DNA of 64,000 nucleotides from Aplysia californica. Taxonomy: Eukaryota > Mollusca > Gastropoda > Aplysiida > Aplysiidae. This document shows positions 43,901 to 55,698 of this stretch, one piece after another. Position 1 is the stretch's first letter. Each line of letters begins with the position of its first letter. Location of the stretch: assembly GCF_000002075.1 (NCBI RefSeq), contig NW_004798364.1:39057-103056 (forward strand). The letters run 5' to 3'. The position numbers and the translations under genes are program-made. The notes below the pieces were generated by a model. It was not told where the DNA came from. It made no database searches and saw only the letters and a program-made list of their open reading frames with translations.

Positions 43901-46498
43901 TGAACGAAGAAATTTTTTCCTTACAAATAGTTACTAACTTAGATCTATATATTTATAAACCGGGTCTAAAAAAAGATATGCGACCTCTAAATCTAGCTAA
44001 TTCTTTTCCCTGTGAAATTGAAAAACTGCTCGGTGAAGCACAATTAATTACTGACCTTGTATCAGGAAGGAGAGATAATAAGTTGCCTCTATTCCTTGCT
44101 GACTACTTTGACTGCAGGTACTTACTTTGCTTACCATAAGTAGGGGGGGGGGGGAGCTTGAGAGAAAGAGAGAGATGAATAAGGCTATTACTGCACTACG
44201 ACATTCTTGTCTAGGACAGGACTGTCCTGTCCCACCGTGGATTTTGTGTGTGTCAAAACAGATGTCAGGTACGGCACTAGGACAGGACAAATCAGGATGC
44301 AGTTACGAAGTCCTCAGCAACTCACTTGAAGTTCGTTGATGGCAATATAAATCTTACTAAATTTTACGAGCCCAGGTCTGAACTTTCACCTTCACTTTCG
44401 CTGTTTTGAATTGAAAGAAAGAAGCCCCGCAAAAAGAAAGGGACGGGTTGAAATACAAAATGTTACCCATCAACCTTTTAAAACTATGTAGCACGACGTT
44501 GTGGAATTGGTCACTCGTCAATTTTTTACAGTAGATGGGGTTTTTGATATCATCTGCCTCTTCATTTGCCTTGCTTTTGATGAAAAAGTATCAATCTATG
44601 TGGAATAGAAGTTGAGATTGCAATTGAAAGAGGTGAGTCACCTGGTTTTAGAAAATTTATGAGAAAATGGCTGCCAAATTTTGGTAATTCCCGTAGCCTG
44701 AGAGTCCTTGGAAACTGAAAATTAACAGTTATTGTGCCTTTAATTAGTGTCTTTCGTAAAACCCACCCAGAAATAGGTTTTTAAATGGACATAAAAGGTG
44801 TTGAGCCGAAAAAAGAAAATTAGAAAAAAATTACCCAACGGCAAGAAAAACGCCAGTTTCTTTGATTTTACAATTTTGACAAGCGCTTGATTTGACCAAA
44901 CTGCTGCACATCTCACCTTTACTTTACTCTCTCTGTGGTAACTTTTTTGTTTTATCAATCAGGTGAAGAACAATATATTACATTATGAATCTTTTATCAA
45001 GTGATATCCACAACAATGTGTTTATTCCTTGCAGGGCTTTGTGATCGCACTATGACTGTTGTGTGTCACCTTCTAGTGTACTGATGTATGTTGGTGCAAT
45101 GGCATTTGGATTTTGTTGACAATGCAATGCAAATAGTCCTTTATCAACTTGTAGTTTCAATTGAGTCAGGCTTAAGCGCATTCCCTTCATATTCAGTCGT
45201 TTTGGTTGGTTTCTGTTAAATTGCATCCACACTGTCTCCTAGCCCATCTAAACTGGCCTGAGGGTTGACTTTTAGATTTTTTAAAAAGCTGAATATCTAC
45301 ACATACTGCCTGAAATCTCCAATATGGTGGCTATATGGGAGGAGGGAGAAAGATTCAAGCTGCCACCAAATGGGTCTGTGGGTGCCGTTCATCATGTAAA
45401 GTGTGTATCTGTGGTGGCAAGTTCATCGGCTGTAGTGAGATGGGTGGGTAGGCACAAATTTGTATAGATATAATAAGGGAACTGTACAGTTGGTGGGTGG
45501 GTGTGCAAAAGAGGGAGGGTGGCGTTTACTTGGGGTTTGATCGTGGAAAGGGGGGGGTGGGGACGTTTTATTTTATATTATTTTATAATGGAGTTTGACT
45601 GTATTCAAGTTTGAAATTTCTGATTTTTTTACACATGAAAAATTAGAAGAAAATAAATTGTAATGTCTGGAGATGGCTATACTGGTAACTGATTTCACAG
45701 GCCAGTATATGTGCCATCATAGAATTATGTTGTTGGGTGTTCATGGGATCAGGGATGCCCTTTCTCTGCAGTTTAAGCTCATATCTTCTTCACTGCTAGA
45801 TCCGCTGATACTGTCTTAACTGTGTGTATGTAGATGGCTTTAGGTAATGTGAAGATCTGAAACTTGCATGCAGCACCAGTCTAGCCTTCAATCGTACTGA
45901 CTTGTGTCTTGATCACAGTCTTGTATCTCTTAGTCTGTGAGAGAATTTATTTGAGATGGAAGAGGAGGCAGAGTCAAAGGGGAAATTATTTTAAGATGTC
46001 TTAACTTATTCTTGTTAGATCAGGGGCTGTTCTCAGTAATCCAGCTAAGATTAATTCCCCAGACAACATGTATTTTGGTGATTCTTGACTGGTGGGATAT
46101 GAATTGGAGACTGTTGTACCGATATCATCCAAGTGTAGTAGTTCTATTCATGCAAGTTTTGCTTTTGGTGCGCTTCTAAATTGAGTGTATGAATGTGATG
46201 CCATTTTGGAAGTGATTATTTAGGCACAATTGTGGCCATATGAATGAATTTTTTATCTAGTTGCTCTGTTGCACACTGTTCTCACTGTTGCACACTGTTT
46301 TCTGATGTATTTTATAGGAAAGTCTGTCTGTCTATAGCCTAAATGTTTTCTGTGAGAATCACTGCCGCGCTTTATTTTTTTTTATATGTGGGTTTTGTTG
46401 TGCGGTACCTAATTGGCCTGCCTTAGAAAATAACATGCATGCGTGTCTATATGTAAACAGCTTCTATGATAGTTTTTCTTCTTTTTTTTCTTTTGCAG
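41000..46498. other. Intergenic and presumed 5' region of the zinc-finger gene
   Basis: No supported coding exon. A stretch at 43888-44139 is open and ends near a GACTGCAG/GTACTT splice-donor-like site, so it could be a 5' exon, but this is not shown. G runs occur at 44144-44153 and 45550-45560. Confidence 0.4.
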
Positions 46499-46650
46499 TT
46501 CTGAAAAGGTGAGGAGCTACTGAAATGAATCTCTCAACTTCGTGAACTGCAATTTAGTGGCTGATCGAGGCAGGGCCGTGTCTTCATCTCATCTCAGAGA
46601 CAAATGTACTGTTGGTCTTATGTTCTAAAAGGAGAAAATTGTTTAACAAC
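46499..46650 (+). promoter_or_regulatory. 5' UTR part of the zinc-finger exon, with overlapping upstream ORF
   Basis: A strong acceptor (a T-rich run ending TTTTGCAG) precedes 46499. The UTR holds an upstream ATG at 46604 that opens a 16-codon ORF whose TGA overlaps the main ATG as ATGA at 46651-46654. This arrangement would favour termination-reinitiation or leaky scanning control of the main frame. The first non-coding exon and promoter were not located. Confidence 0.6.
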
Positions 46651-49600
46651 ATGAGTGCATTATCATCAGGGTCAGCAGACAATGGAGAAGTGCAGAATCT
46701 TCTGGTTGACCCAGAGACCACTGATCTTGACGCTTGTACAGATGGAGAACCAGAATTGATAAAGACTGGCAAAGATACCTCTGGCTCTGACTCTGAGCCG
46801 TTGGTCATAGACCTCCAGCAAAATGCCCTTTTTGGTGATGGAGAGTTGAGGCAACATGAAGCAACTGAAGCTCACAAAACTTCCAGCGACTTGGCTGAAG
46901 GAGATCCTGTTATTTCCCGATCTGAAGGCGACTCTTACAACTCCATATCTGTTGCTGGAAACATTCCAGATGTACATAGTGTATTATCCAGCCAGGTGTC
47001 AGATCTCTCCAAAGTACAGAATTCAAGTAAAGAGAAATGTGATGATCATGATGGACCTCTGTCTGTGCATGTGACAGCAGTGGGTCCTGTCACAGCTGTT
47101 GCAGAAAGTCTGAAAGAGCTTGTATCTAGTGACGGGAACGTTGATCTGAGTTTGAGCAATAATTCCTCAGATACAGCATCAAAAAGAGAATCTGAAAACA
47201 GTTACTCTCATGAAGCTTCCGTTATCCCATCTCAGAAAGACATTGAGCTTAGTATTATTACTAAAGACAGAGAAACTTATCAATCTGATGCTTCTGAAAA
47301 AAATTCATTAGTTCAGGTCTCTTCTAAACCTATGGAGACTCTGCCTTCAAAGGATGGGGATCTGATGGTAGAGGACATTGAGCCTGGAGAAGATGATGAA
47401 GCAGATGAAGCAGATGATGATGTATTGCACATTGATTTGACGTCTAGGTGTGAAGATAATGCTCGCCCTCTGGAAGATAATGAATGCACTAGTTCAGATA
47501 TAGGATATAGAAATAAGATTTTGAGGCCCACTACTCAGTGTCAGGTAGATGAATCTGAGCAGACTATGGAAAAGTTGTCAGTAGATGGGAGCTCTCTTCC
47601 CAAGTCATTTCCTGCCGGCAGCAATGTGGCTGGACAGTCTGTGTCTCTGTCAGAAGCACCTGCCGATGTTAGTGCAGTGCCTAGCATGAGAACTGTTACT
47701 GTTAGTTTGTCACCTACCACAGGTACAACTAGGTCCTCAGATACACAACAGATACCAGCCGGACATGGACAGTTGCAGCATCAAGAGGTCAACTATTCTG
47801 ACAATAGTGATCAACTCCCATCATCAACGTCACCTGAGGTCTTTGGTCACTTCTTGTCGTCGGGGAATCCAAGTGTCTCTGACCAGACCCCTGGATCATT
47901 AAATCAACTCAGAGAACCAGTGTCCCCCAACTCCTTGGTCCAAGGTGACTCTGTTTCCTCCTTGAGGTCAAGGGTAGTTGATCAGGTTTTAGGTCAGACC
48001 ACATCATCACATGACACAGGGGTCAAGGATCAGACCACATCATCACATGACACTGGGGTCAGAGGTCAGGTCACATCACATGACACTGGGGTCAAGGATC
48101 AGACCACATCATCACATGACACTGGGGTCAAGGATCAGACAGTATCAGCACATGACACTGGGGTCAAGGATCAGACAACATCATCTCATGACACTGGGGT
48201 CAAAGGTCAGATAACATCATCACATGACACTGGGGTCAAAGGTCAGATAACATCATCACATGACAGTGGGAGCTCAGATAATTCCGTGTCATCAACTATA
48301 AGTAGATTTTGTCTGTCAACAGTGCCCTACATATCCCCTGTGGCAAACTCGGTGCCTCAAACTGTGGACCAGCCTCTCGTCAGTTCCACAGATCCAGAGG
48401 AATTTCAGCCTGTCATTGTGAGTGTGAGAGGGAACTGTGACCTAGGACAGGTTGAGAGCAGTCTGAGCAGGGTCCCAGCTGCAGAAGAAAGCACTGCTTT
48501 GAATATAGGCACGGGCACCTCGGCCAATGCTATGGTGGTAGTGAGCAACAAGGTGCGGTTAATGGCTGCACAAATGAAGGGAAATCCCCATGTGTTCCCG
48601 GAAATCCTCCCGAAGACTTCTGATTCAAATGATGGGGTACTCATGCCATTTTCACAACAGAAAAGTTTGACCTCATTGCTGACTTTAGCTCAGAAAACTG
48701 TTAATGATGCTTGTGTGAAAGGGTCACAGCCTGTGTCCTCTGCAATGACGTTGAGTGGGGTTCCCACCCCAACACCACCGACTACCTCAACGCTTGTGCA
48801 GATGATACCGGTGCCATCATTGTCAGTTACAAAGACAACATCAGCCCAAGTGTCAAGCACTCAGAAAACTTCATCCACGACATTTCGTAATGTCCTTAGA
48901 CCTGTACAGCAGAGTTCTGGGTTGACTTCAGTTATGAAAGTGAGCACAGATAGATCAACCAGTAAAAAGTTTCCCCACACGTCTAATCTTCTGGCTTCTG
49001 CTGCTACCACCACGTCTCAGTTCTCTTGCATTTTTCTGCAGGATCCTCGCAGTGTCCAGGTGAAAAACCTTGCTGTTCTGATTCCTCAAAAGAGCCCATC
49101 TTTGACATCTTCAGTATTGTTAAATAAGTCAGCTCTTCCTCCCGTAATGGCCAGCACAGCGACAAGCGTCTCTGTCAGCAGCGCTCCCCTCATTGGTGCC
49201 ACTAATACCCACAGTGCAACCTCAACTTCCACTGAATCACTAGTGAACGAGACACCCCGCAGCCTACTGAACAAAGTGGTGACCAGGACTTTGAATAATT
49301 TTGGAGTGGAGCGTGCCGATGTTTTAAACTCTGATATCCTCAAAGTCTCCCCAGCTCCAGCGGAGGAAGGTGACTCTCGTAATTTTGTTTGCTCTGTGTG
49401 TAAAGACAAATTTTACTCTAAAGTTGGTCTAGAGTATCATTTGCACAGGAATATTTTCTTGATGGAATATTTTTGTATATACTGTCAGAAAATGTTGTAT
49501 TTCTATAACAAGTGCCGGTTTTGGATGCATATAAATGCTGAGAGTGCCACACCAATTCAAAGAGTCCATAATGAGATTACCCATCTGAAAGTGAAGCCAC

Positions 49601-52017
49601 AAAATTGTTATTCTGCAAGTATGATTGAAGACTCAGATCCAGTGTTAATGAAAATGTTATCATTGGAAGAGACAGAAAAAGTCTGTCGTGGCTGTAATGA
49701 GAACTTTCCCGATCTGGCGTCACTGCAGGACCACCTTATCCAGAACCCTCTACAAAAGGCTTTGCCATGTGCATTGTGTCAGATGAAGCTGCCAACACCT
49801 TGTGCCTTAAAAGCTCACACAAAAATACACACTCTTACCCTCTCGTCCGTCTTAGATTTCAGTTGTCCTGAGTGTGGTGTTGATGATCTGAAAGCTTTGT
49901 GTGATAATGAAAAGACATGCAGACCAGTGTTTGACCATTTGGATAAGTGCTCACACTTTAACAGGGTTACGACCATTACGTGCAAGTGTAACGCAGTCTT
50001 CTTTGATGAGATCTCCATAAAGTATCATTTCTTGACCAAGCACATGCAGACCTTGTACAGGTGCTCCTATTGTGCCATTGCCTTTTTGAATGACTTTCCA
50101 AAACTTGTCAGTCACTGTCAGAGTATTCACAAAATAGCTTTATACGAAACTCAACCTGTCCTGTTTTGTTCCTTCTGCAACGTTGCATGCAAGACTTACT
50201 TAGAAGTGGGTCAGCATTTGAGTCAGCATTACAAAGTCTGGCGGGCGACAGGGCCTCAATACTCTCGTTGGAAATGTTTTATCTGTCAACAGTGTTTTGT
50301 TAGTAAAGAAGAGCTAAAGAAACATGCTGACTCTGACCACACTCATAAGGCCAAGAGGTGCACACTATGTTTCAGTTTGTTCTCAAACCGCCAGAACCTT
50401 GTGGATCATATTGTGTTGAAAAAATGTAAGCGAACTCTCCCAGTCAAACTCAATCTCTGTGTCGATCTGCTAGACACGTTAAGTGATGACATTGTGGCGA
50501 CCAAGATGACTGAATTGGTGTCAGAGATAAAATCGATGCTGGCTAGAAAGAAAAATCCCTTCAGTGCTACAACTCCAAACTCGACAACAAATAATGCTCG
50601 GACAGTTACTAACACTAACGTTGTGTTAAGAAAGCATCAGGCTGCCCAGCCAGAAAATAGGTTTCAGTTGCGTGTGGCATTTTCTGATACGCAAGGGCTG
50701 AGCAAAGCGATTGCAGGAGGGAGAAAGAGAAAGATTGCTCCCAAGAGAGTAAACCAAGATTCTGAGGTAGATGTGGAGCCTCACCAGTGCCATGCGTGCA
50801 AGATTGTAATACGAGGTGCAGAGAATTTCTCCTCTCACTTGACACGTCATGCACTGATTGGCAAGCACATTAGCCTGGATGTTACCCGATGTGTTATTTG
50901 TAAGAGGCTAGTGACTAATGCAGCTCTCTCTGCTCACATTCAAAAGCATCAAGAGAAGGGTGTGAAGATCTGTTCTAAATGCCAACGCAGGGATTTTAAA
51001 ACTATGAAAGAGGCTCTTGACCATGGAAATACATTTTGTGGTTATACGTTTGTTAATGGGATAGGTGAAGTTGTTGACCCTGGTTGTGAAAGTACCACAG
51101 TCTCCCAGGGTGAAGGTCAAACTAGTGAAGGAGATGACAATAATGATATAGCGATGGGGGATGCCGTTGAAACGGATGTTGCTGAAGGTGATGGCAACAA
51201 CTGTGAGAGTATGGAAGATCCCCCTCCTGCTCAGGTTGTGTTATTTCCGTGCTTACTGTGTGGCATGACGTTCGTGAATAAAACAGACCATGACGAACAT
51301 GTAAGCAGAATGCATGACGGGACGAGAATTGTTTATTACTGTATGGCATGCAAGAAACGTGGTAAAATGAAAATGTTCAAGAAAAGGCAAGTGGTGGTCA
51401 AGCACATTGCAGTCAAACACAGATTGACTGGCGCTGCGGCCATTAATAAACTGATTAAACAGGTAGAGCAAAATGTGACAAGTGGCAAAGAGCTGGTAGC
51501 GTCTTCTTCCAATTCAGACAAAACAACTGATGCCCCGCCTCCAAAACGTCTACGCATTGAAGCCCAAGGGGATTTTCTGTGTGGCAAATGTGCCTTCTCC
51601 TGTAGTGACAGTGAAGAGTTCTCTAAGCACATTTCCAGCCACAATGCCAAGCAGGAGCCCCAGTGCCCAGAGTGTGGTCTCTGTTTCACTGTGGCCTCTG
51701 CCATGAACAAACACCTTTTTGCTGTGCACAAGATTAAGGAAATAGACGAATATTTGAAGGAAAAGGGTTTAATTGAGTCAGAAGAGGAGGAGGAAGAAGA
51801 AATGGACACACAGCCAGTTCAAGTCTATCCGCTGCCTTGTGTCAGCATTAATGACAATGAGAGTTCAGCTGCTAAACGTAAGACCAGACAAGTTGTTGAA
51901 AAGAATCCCTTAGAATGCAATGTGTGCTATAAAGTGTTTGACTCTGAGGCCACCCTGAAGACTCATATGAGAAATCACGGGATGGCTTTCATTAGGTCAA
52001 GGAGACACAAAGTGTGA
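46651..52017 (+). CDS. Large multi-C2H2 zinc-finger protein, ZNF532/592/687-like
   Basis: A single open exon of 1788 codons from the first in-frame ATG (in AACATGAGT) to TGA. Residues 1-900 are Ser/Thr/Glu-rich and presumably disordered, with an acidic EPGEDDEADEADDD patch and eight 12-residue repeats at about residues 449-540. From about residue 912 to the end there are 16-18 C2H2-like fingers. Some are classical (CALCQMKLPTPCALKAHTKI then H; CPECGLCF...HLFAVH; last CNVCYKVF...HMRNH) and several are degenerate (CKCNAVFF...H, CSKCQRRDF...C). Irregular fingers separated by long linkers after a big disordered half recall the ZNF532/ZNF592/ZNF687 group, which binds ZMYND8 in vertebrates. That assignment is from memory and only moderately secure. 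It is likely a nuclear DNA-binding regulator. Confidence 0.93.
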   Translation: MSALSSGSADNGEVQNLLVDPETTDLDACTDGEPELIKTGKDTSGSDSEPLVIDLQQNALFGDGELRQHEATEAHKTSSDLAEGDPVISRSEGDSYNSISVAGNIPDVHSVLSSQVSDLSKVQNSSKEKCDDHDGPLSVHVTAVGPVTAVAESLKELVSSDGNVDLSLSNNSSDTASKRESENSYSHEASVIPSQKDIELSIITKDRETYQSDASEKNSLVQVSSKPMETLPSKDGDLMVEDIEPGEDDEADEADDDVLHIDLTSRCEDNARPLEDNECTSSDIGYRNKILRPTTQCQVDESEQTMEKLSVDGSSLPKSFPAGSNVAGQSVSLSEAPADVSAVPSMRTVTVSLSPTTGTTRSSDTQQIPAGHGQLQHQEVNYSDNSDQLPSSTSPEVFGHFLSSGNPSVSDQTPGSLNQLREPVSPNSLVQGDSVSSLRSRVVDQVLGQTTSSHDTGVKDQTTSSHDTGVRGQVTSHDTGVKDQTTSSHDTGVKDQTVSAHDTGVKDQTTSSHDTGVKGQITSSHDTGVKGQITSSHDSGSSDNSVSSTISRFCLSTVPYISPVANSVPQTVDQPLVSSTDPEEFQPVIVSVRGNCDLGQVESSLSRVPAAEESTALNIGTGTSANAMVVVSNKVRLMAAQMKGNPHVFPEILPKTSDSNDGVLMPFSQQKSLTSLLTLAQKTVNDACVKGSQPVSSAMTLSGVPTPTPPTTSTLVQMIPVPSLSVTKTTSAQVSSTQKTSSTTFRNVLRPVQQSSGLTSVMKVSTDRSTSKKFPHTSNLLASAATTTSQFSCIFLQDPRSVQVKNLAVLIPQKSPSLTSSVLLNKSALPPVMASTATSVSVSSAPLIGATNTHSATSTSTESLVNETPRSLLNKVVTRTLNNFGVERADVLNSDILKVSPAPAEEGDSRNFVCSVCKDKFYSKVGLEYHLHRNIFLMEYFCIYCQKMLYFYNKCRFWMHINAESATPIQRVHNEITHLKVKPQNCYSASMIEDSDPVLMKMLSLEETEKVCRGCNENFPDLASLQDHLIQNPLQKALPCALCQMKLPTPCALKAHTKIHTLTLSSVLDFSCPECGVDDLKALCDNEKTCRPVFDHLDKCSHFNRVTTITCKCNAVFFDEISIKYHFLTKHMQTLYRCSYCAIAFLNDFPKLVSHCQSIHKIALYETQPVLFCSFCNVACKTYLEVGQHLSQHYKVWRATGPQYSRWKCFICQQCFVSKEELKKHADSDHTHKAKRCTLCFSLFSNRQNLVDHIVLKKCKRTLPVKLNLCVDLLDTLSDDIVATKMTELVSEIKSMLARKKNPFSATTPNSTTNNARTVTNTNVVLRKHQAAQPENRFQLRVAFSDTQGLSKAIAGGRKRKIAPKRVNQDSEVDVEPHQCHACKIVIRGAENFSSHLTRHALIGKHISLDVTRCVICKRLVTNAALSAHIQKHQEKGVKICSKCQRRDFKTMKEALDHGNTFCGYTFVNGIGEVVDPGCESTTVSQGEGQTSEGDDNNDIAMGDAVETDVAEGDGNNCESMEDPPPAQVVLFPCLLCGMTFVNKTDHDEHVSRMHDGTRIVYYCMACKKRGKMKMFKKRQVVVKHIAVKHRLTGAAAINKLIKQVEQNVTSGKELVASSSNSDKTTDAPPPKRLRIEAQGDFLCGKCAFSCSDSEEFSKHISSHNAKQEPQCPECGLCFTVASAMNKHLFAVHKIKEIDEYLKEKGLIESEEEEEEEMDTQPVQVYPLPCVSINDNESSAAKRKTRQVVEKNPLECNVCYKVFDSEATLKTHMRNHGMAFIRSRRHKV
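47995..48270 (+). repeat. Coding minisatellite, 8 units of 36 bp
   Basis: Eight near-identical 36-bp units encode QTTSSHDTGVKD-type repeats (variants QVTSHDTGVKD, QTVSAHDTGVKD, QITSSHDTGVKG). All length changes keep the frame; one unit lacks a codon. The array lies in the disordered N-terminal half of the zinc-finger protein. Confidence 0.95.
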
Positions 52018-52900
52018 CTCAACATACTCTGTTAGTTTGTGTGAATGTGTGTGTGTGTGTGTGTATGTCTAAAAATAGGCAGAAGATGGAATTAAATATT
52101 TAGCGTGACAAGCTATATTTTAATATTTTGAACTGTGGGAGGGATGTCAGAATATCTACTGAGAAAGTGGATGAGGTATTGACACCTTTTGTCTTATGAG
52201 CCATTGCCAAAAGGTCACCACTTCCTCAGTAGCAGTACGCCAAATTTTAAACACTCATATTTCAGCTTGTAAATTTTATACTTAGAAAGGAAACCCAGGG
52301 TTCTTCCTTTGCATGAAATTGTGTTGGCAAGATAACTTTCTTGAGGGTTTTACTTGCAGAGGATGTTTTCTGAGCCTTGTCATTTCGTTGCGGTTGTATC
52401 GCTGCACAACATAAAACTGCCTATTGTAGTTGCAATTTTCACAGAAATAGTCTAAATTTTTACTTAGAACACCACACACATGCATGTGGCAAAATGATAG
52501 AAGTTTCAAATTCTTCTTGCGATTGTTCTTCAGCTTATCATTGGAGCATTAGAATTTCATGTAACTTGTATTGTAAGCCAAGACCTCTTATAATTTTGTT
52601 TTGGTGCTAAGAAGCAATTGCACAGTCTATTTATTTTATTTCTTATCAATGTTATAGTGGTGGCTCCAGTACCTAAATAATGCATTGGGCTAATCTTTGC
52701 CCTCTCAATTCAGAGGTGCATCAGGATACAATTGAGCCTGACCAGTGCCTTATCATGTGTGAGATCCAGTGTCGCATGTTGTTCTGCCTTATCATGTTCC
52801 TTTGAAGTGGGGAAGAACTCCAGTTTTGTGGGTTTCATAGGAACTTTCTCAATACTGCAAATGAGAATTTCATTGGTTTGCTTGACCGGTGCCTGTGTTT
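52018..52900. other. Presumed 3' UTR and flank of the zinc-finger gene
   Basis: A GT run at 52046-52063, then AT-rich sequence with no clear AATAAA close to the stop. Nothing else recognised. Confidence 0.4.
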
Positions 52901-52907
52901 TAGTTAA

Positions 52908-53098
52908 TTAGTGGTTAGGCTCTCCACTGTATCACACAAAAAACCTGAGTTCATTTCCCGAGTGGGGAGAATGTTTATTGAGTGTCTCTGTCTTTCGTCT
53001 GGGATTCTGCATCCTTCTAATCTGGGGTTGACCTAGACAGGTAGAGTTGGAAACCCACCTCATAAATGATCTAAATTGTGTCAATGGGGGCATGAAAC
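52908..53098 (+). mobile_element. SINE-E copy
   Basis: TAGTGGTTAGGCTCTCC (box A), GAGTTCATTTCCCGAG (decayed box B), then GGGTTGACC and ACCTCATAAATGATC, matching the order in the 63.8-kb copy. Confidence 0.65.
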
Positions 53099-53202
53099 AC
53101 TAACAGTAAAGTAACATGTATTATATTAAAAATAAAAACAGAATTGCTGGTGATGAGGTCCTGATCCTCTTTCATGTGTCTGCTGGATGTCTTGGTCTTT
53201 GA

Positions 53203-53350
53203 TGAATGGGTGGTTGGCGTGTGGTCTAGTGTGGTTTGTTTCTATTTCTTATACAAAATCGATCATCATTATCTCTTCTGCTTTTCTTTGTATGTTACAA
53301 ATTACGACTTAAACCTTCAGCACTAATACCCCCCGGGGCAATGCCACTGA
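53203..53350 (+). mobile_element. SINE-A 5' part
   Basis: GGGTGGTTGGCGTGTGGTCT and TTGTTTCTATTTCTTATACA match the SINE-A head; it breaks into other sequence near 53320. Confidence 0.65.
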
Positions 53351-53504
53351 CTGTAGTGTCTTTAGGCCATTCCCAAAAGGGGGACATATCTCGTTCAAGC
53401 ATAGTAGAGTTGTAAATGGGCTGATTCATGTCACGCTCATAACTGTGCCTGATCTGCAACAGGGAACTGCTGCTTTTTCTTTCCTGATCCTTACTATTGT
53501 CATT

Positions 53505-53785
53505 TTCCTCTACTTCTTTTGTATGTTTGTCACTCTCTTGTGACCTGCTATTTTGGGGTGCCTTGATAGTCGAAGCAGACTTTGTGCTGTTGAAACTAGA
53601 GAGATGAGCAGTCTAAGTCTGATTCCCTGTTAAGACTTCTCTGTTGACATCTATCCCTTGGCGCTCATATGACCTTATGCAGTTGCGAGCGCCGTAAAAC
53701 CCTGTACTATAAAAAAAATAACACGACCTACTTGTATTGCAAGTACAGGTACCATAAAACTCTTGCTAAAACTAAAAGTAAACTT
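53505..53785 (+). mobile_element. SINE-A pieces, two tails in a row
   Basis: TATGTTTGTCACTCTCTTGTG, then GCGCTCATATGACCTTATGC and GTTGCGAGCGCCGTAAAACC, followed by a second tail TATTGCAAGTACAGGTACCA. Looks like two nested or adjacent insertions. Confidence 0.65.
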
Positions 53786-53955
53786 GGTCTTTGATCTGTT
53801 CTCAATTTTATTCTGAATGTTAGGTCCCACCTTTCTGAAAACTTTTTTCAATTACAATGGGTTTTTTCCTATTTACTTCTGTAACATTTACATGAATTTC
53901 AATGTACATCATGTTATATCCTGCTTTATGTACACATCGCCATGGGCTTGTAATG

Positions 53956-54310
53956 ATAATAATAATTATTATTATAATTATAATTGCATTTACAGCGCAT
54001 ATCCAAGCTCTACAGCATGCTCTATGCGCTTTACAAGTATTATTACCCTTGCAGACCCTAGAACACTCAGGAACATTCTCGTCTTCCCAGAAAGCAAACA
54101 GTGCAAGCTTCGGATTTAATGCACCCAAACACTAACAAACTGACTAGAACTTTCACTTTCACTGTCTATAGCCAGGTACACCATATCCACATGGGTGAAG
54201 TGAGAAAAGTTCATGTAAAGTGTCTTTCCCAAGGACACAACTTTGCCCCCTGACTGCTGGAACCCACGACTTTACAGTTGTGAGTCCGAGAGCTGGACTA
54301 TCATCACAAT
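53956..54310 (-). mobile_element. SINE-D copy, nearly complete
   Basis: On the minus strand a tRNA-like head with GTAAAGTCGTGGGTTCCAGC, a TTGGGAAAGACACTTTACAT block, a body, GCGCATAGAGCATGC and an (ATT)n tail at 53956-53985. Longer than the copy at 20850-21058. Confidence 0.75.
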
Positions 54311-55097
54311 TGTCCGAGTGGAGTTTTTTTTTTCAGCGTTCAAATTATTGGTGTAAAAATGCTTGTTACTTGATTGATAAGAATCCTCGTTATTGCAGGG
54401 TTTTCTTTCGTGTAATGAAAATCCTTTTATTGAAATATGTCCTCTTTGCTCAAGTTATAAATAGGGTTGATAAATAAGCACTTCTTTTTAAGGTGTTCTC
54501 AAGAACGAAAAAAAAAAGATGTGGCTTGTTGTGTTCTATTAAGACTTATGTTGGGTGCTTGATGTCAATGTGAATTTGATGTGTGGATTATACAGTCAGG
54601 CAGAGATAACTCAAAACACTTTGGGTATTGACAAATGTGTTCGACACATCCATAATGTATTTGGGATACCCAGGAACAAAAAATTAAAGAGATCATATTC
54701 ATCTATCAGTTGGGGAATGGCAAATTGTATGAGCTATCCATGATTTAATTTTTATCCACACTCTTGTTGTCTGAGCCCGTCTGTAACAATAAAAAGTACT
54801 GGTAGGATACATCATATAGTTTTTACAACCCATAAAAGTCCAGAAAGCTTGTAAGTAGACCTTACTGGTTCGGACAATCATGTTCCATTGCCTGAGTATT
54901 CGTTCTGGGTATTTCTGTTTTTTTTTCTTTTTTTCTCAACTCAGTCTACGACTAAGTGAAATGTTTTCCCTGTAAATAAGTACATATGGATATTATGTTT
55001 TGGGAGATGAGAAATACCCAGGTGAAATAAAATGGTATTTTTTTCACAATGGTAATTTGTACGTCTTGATTGAAGTTATATTTCTCTTTCTAGGTTG

Positions 55098-55244
<147 letters not shown>

Positions 55245-55538
55245 CTCTCTGCCCCCTCCTCTCATTCTCTCTTTGTCTATAATCTATCTCTCAAAGTTTA
55301 GATTATTTTTATTTCTCTTTGGTGGTGATAGATTTAAACAAAATGTATGTTGTGTGTGTAGAGTTAAACATAAATTTTGTTACAAGTATGGAGAAAAACT
55401 CTGGGGTGGGCAGGGGGGGATGTATGAATAGTAATGGTATAATTTAGGAATAACAATAGGCCTACTTGTTTAGTTCTTGTTATGGACACGGTTGGCACCC
55501 TAAACCTTGGATCGTTGCAGTTGCCTACACTGAACATC

Positions 55539-55698
55539 GGTGTCTGTGGTGTGGCGATTTGGCTTTTTGCTGTTCCAGGCAGGAAAGCTGAGTTTGAGTC
55601 CTGGGAAGGGAAAGTTTTCTAAAAGTAGTGAAAGTACTTGTTTCGGCCGGCACTCTAATTACTTTATTGTGTTGGAAGTGCCGTAAAACTCTTACTGA
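55539..55698 (+). mobile_element. SINE-E head joined to the common SINE tail
   Basis: CGGTGTCTGTGGTGTGGCGAT head and GAGTTTGAGTCCTGGGAAGG box B region, then GCACTCTAATTACTTTATTG and GTTGGAAGTGCCGTAAAAC, the tail of SINE-A/B. Either a composite SINE or a nested insertion. Confidence 0.65.

Noticed and set aside
43888-44139. 84-codon open frame with a donor-like end
   Set aside because: No homology recognised and no joined exon found; kept only as a possible 5' exon of the zinc-finger gene.
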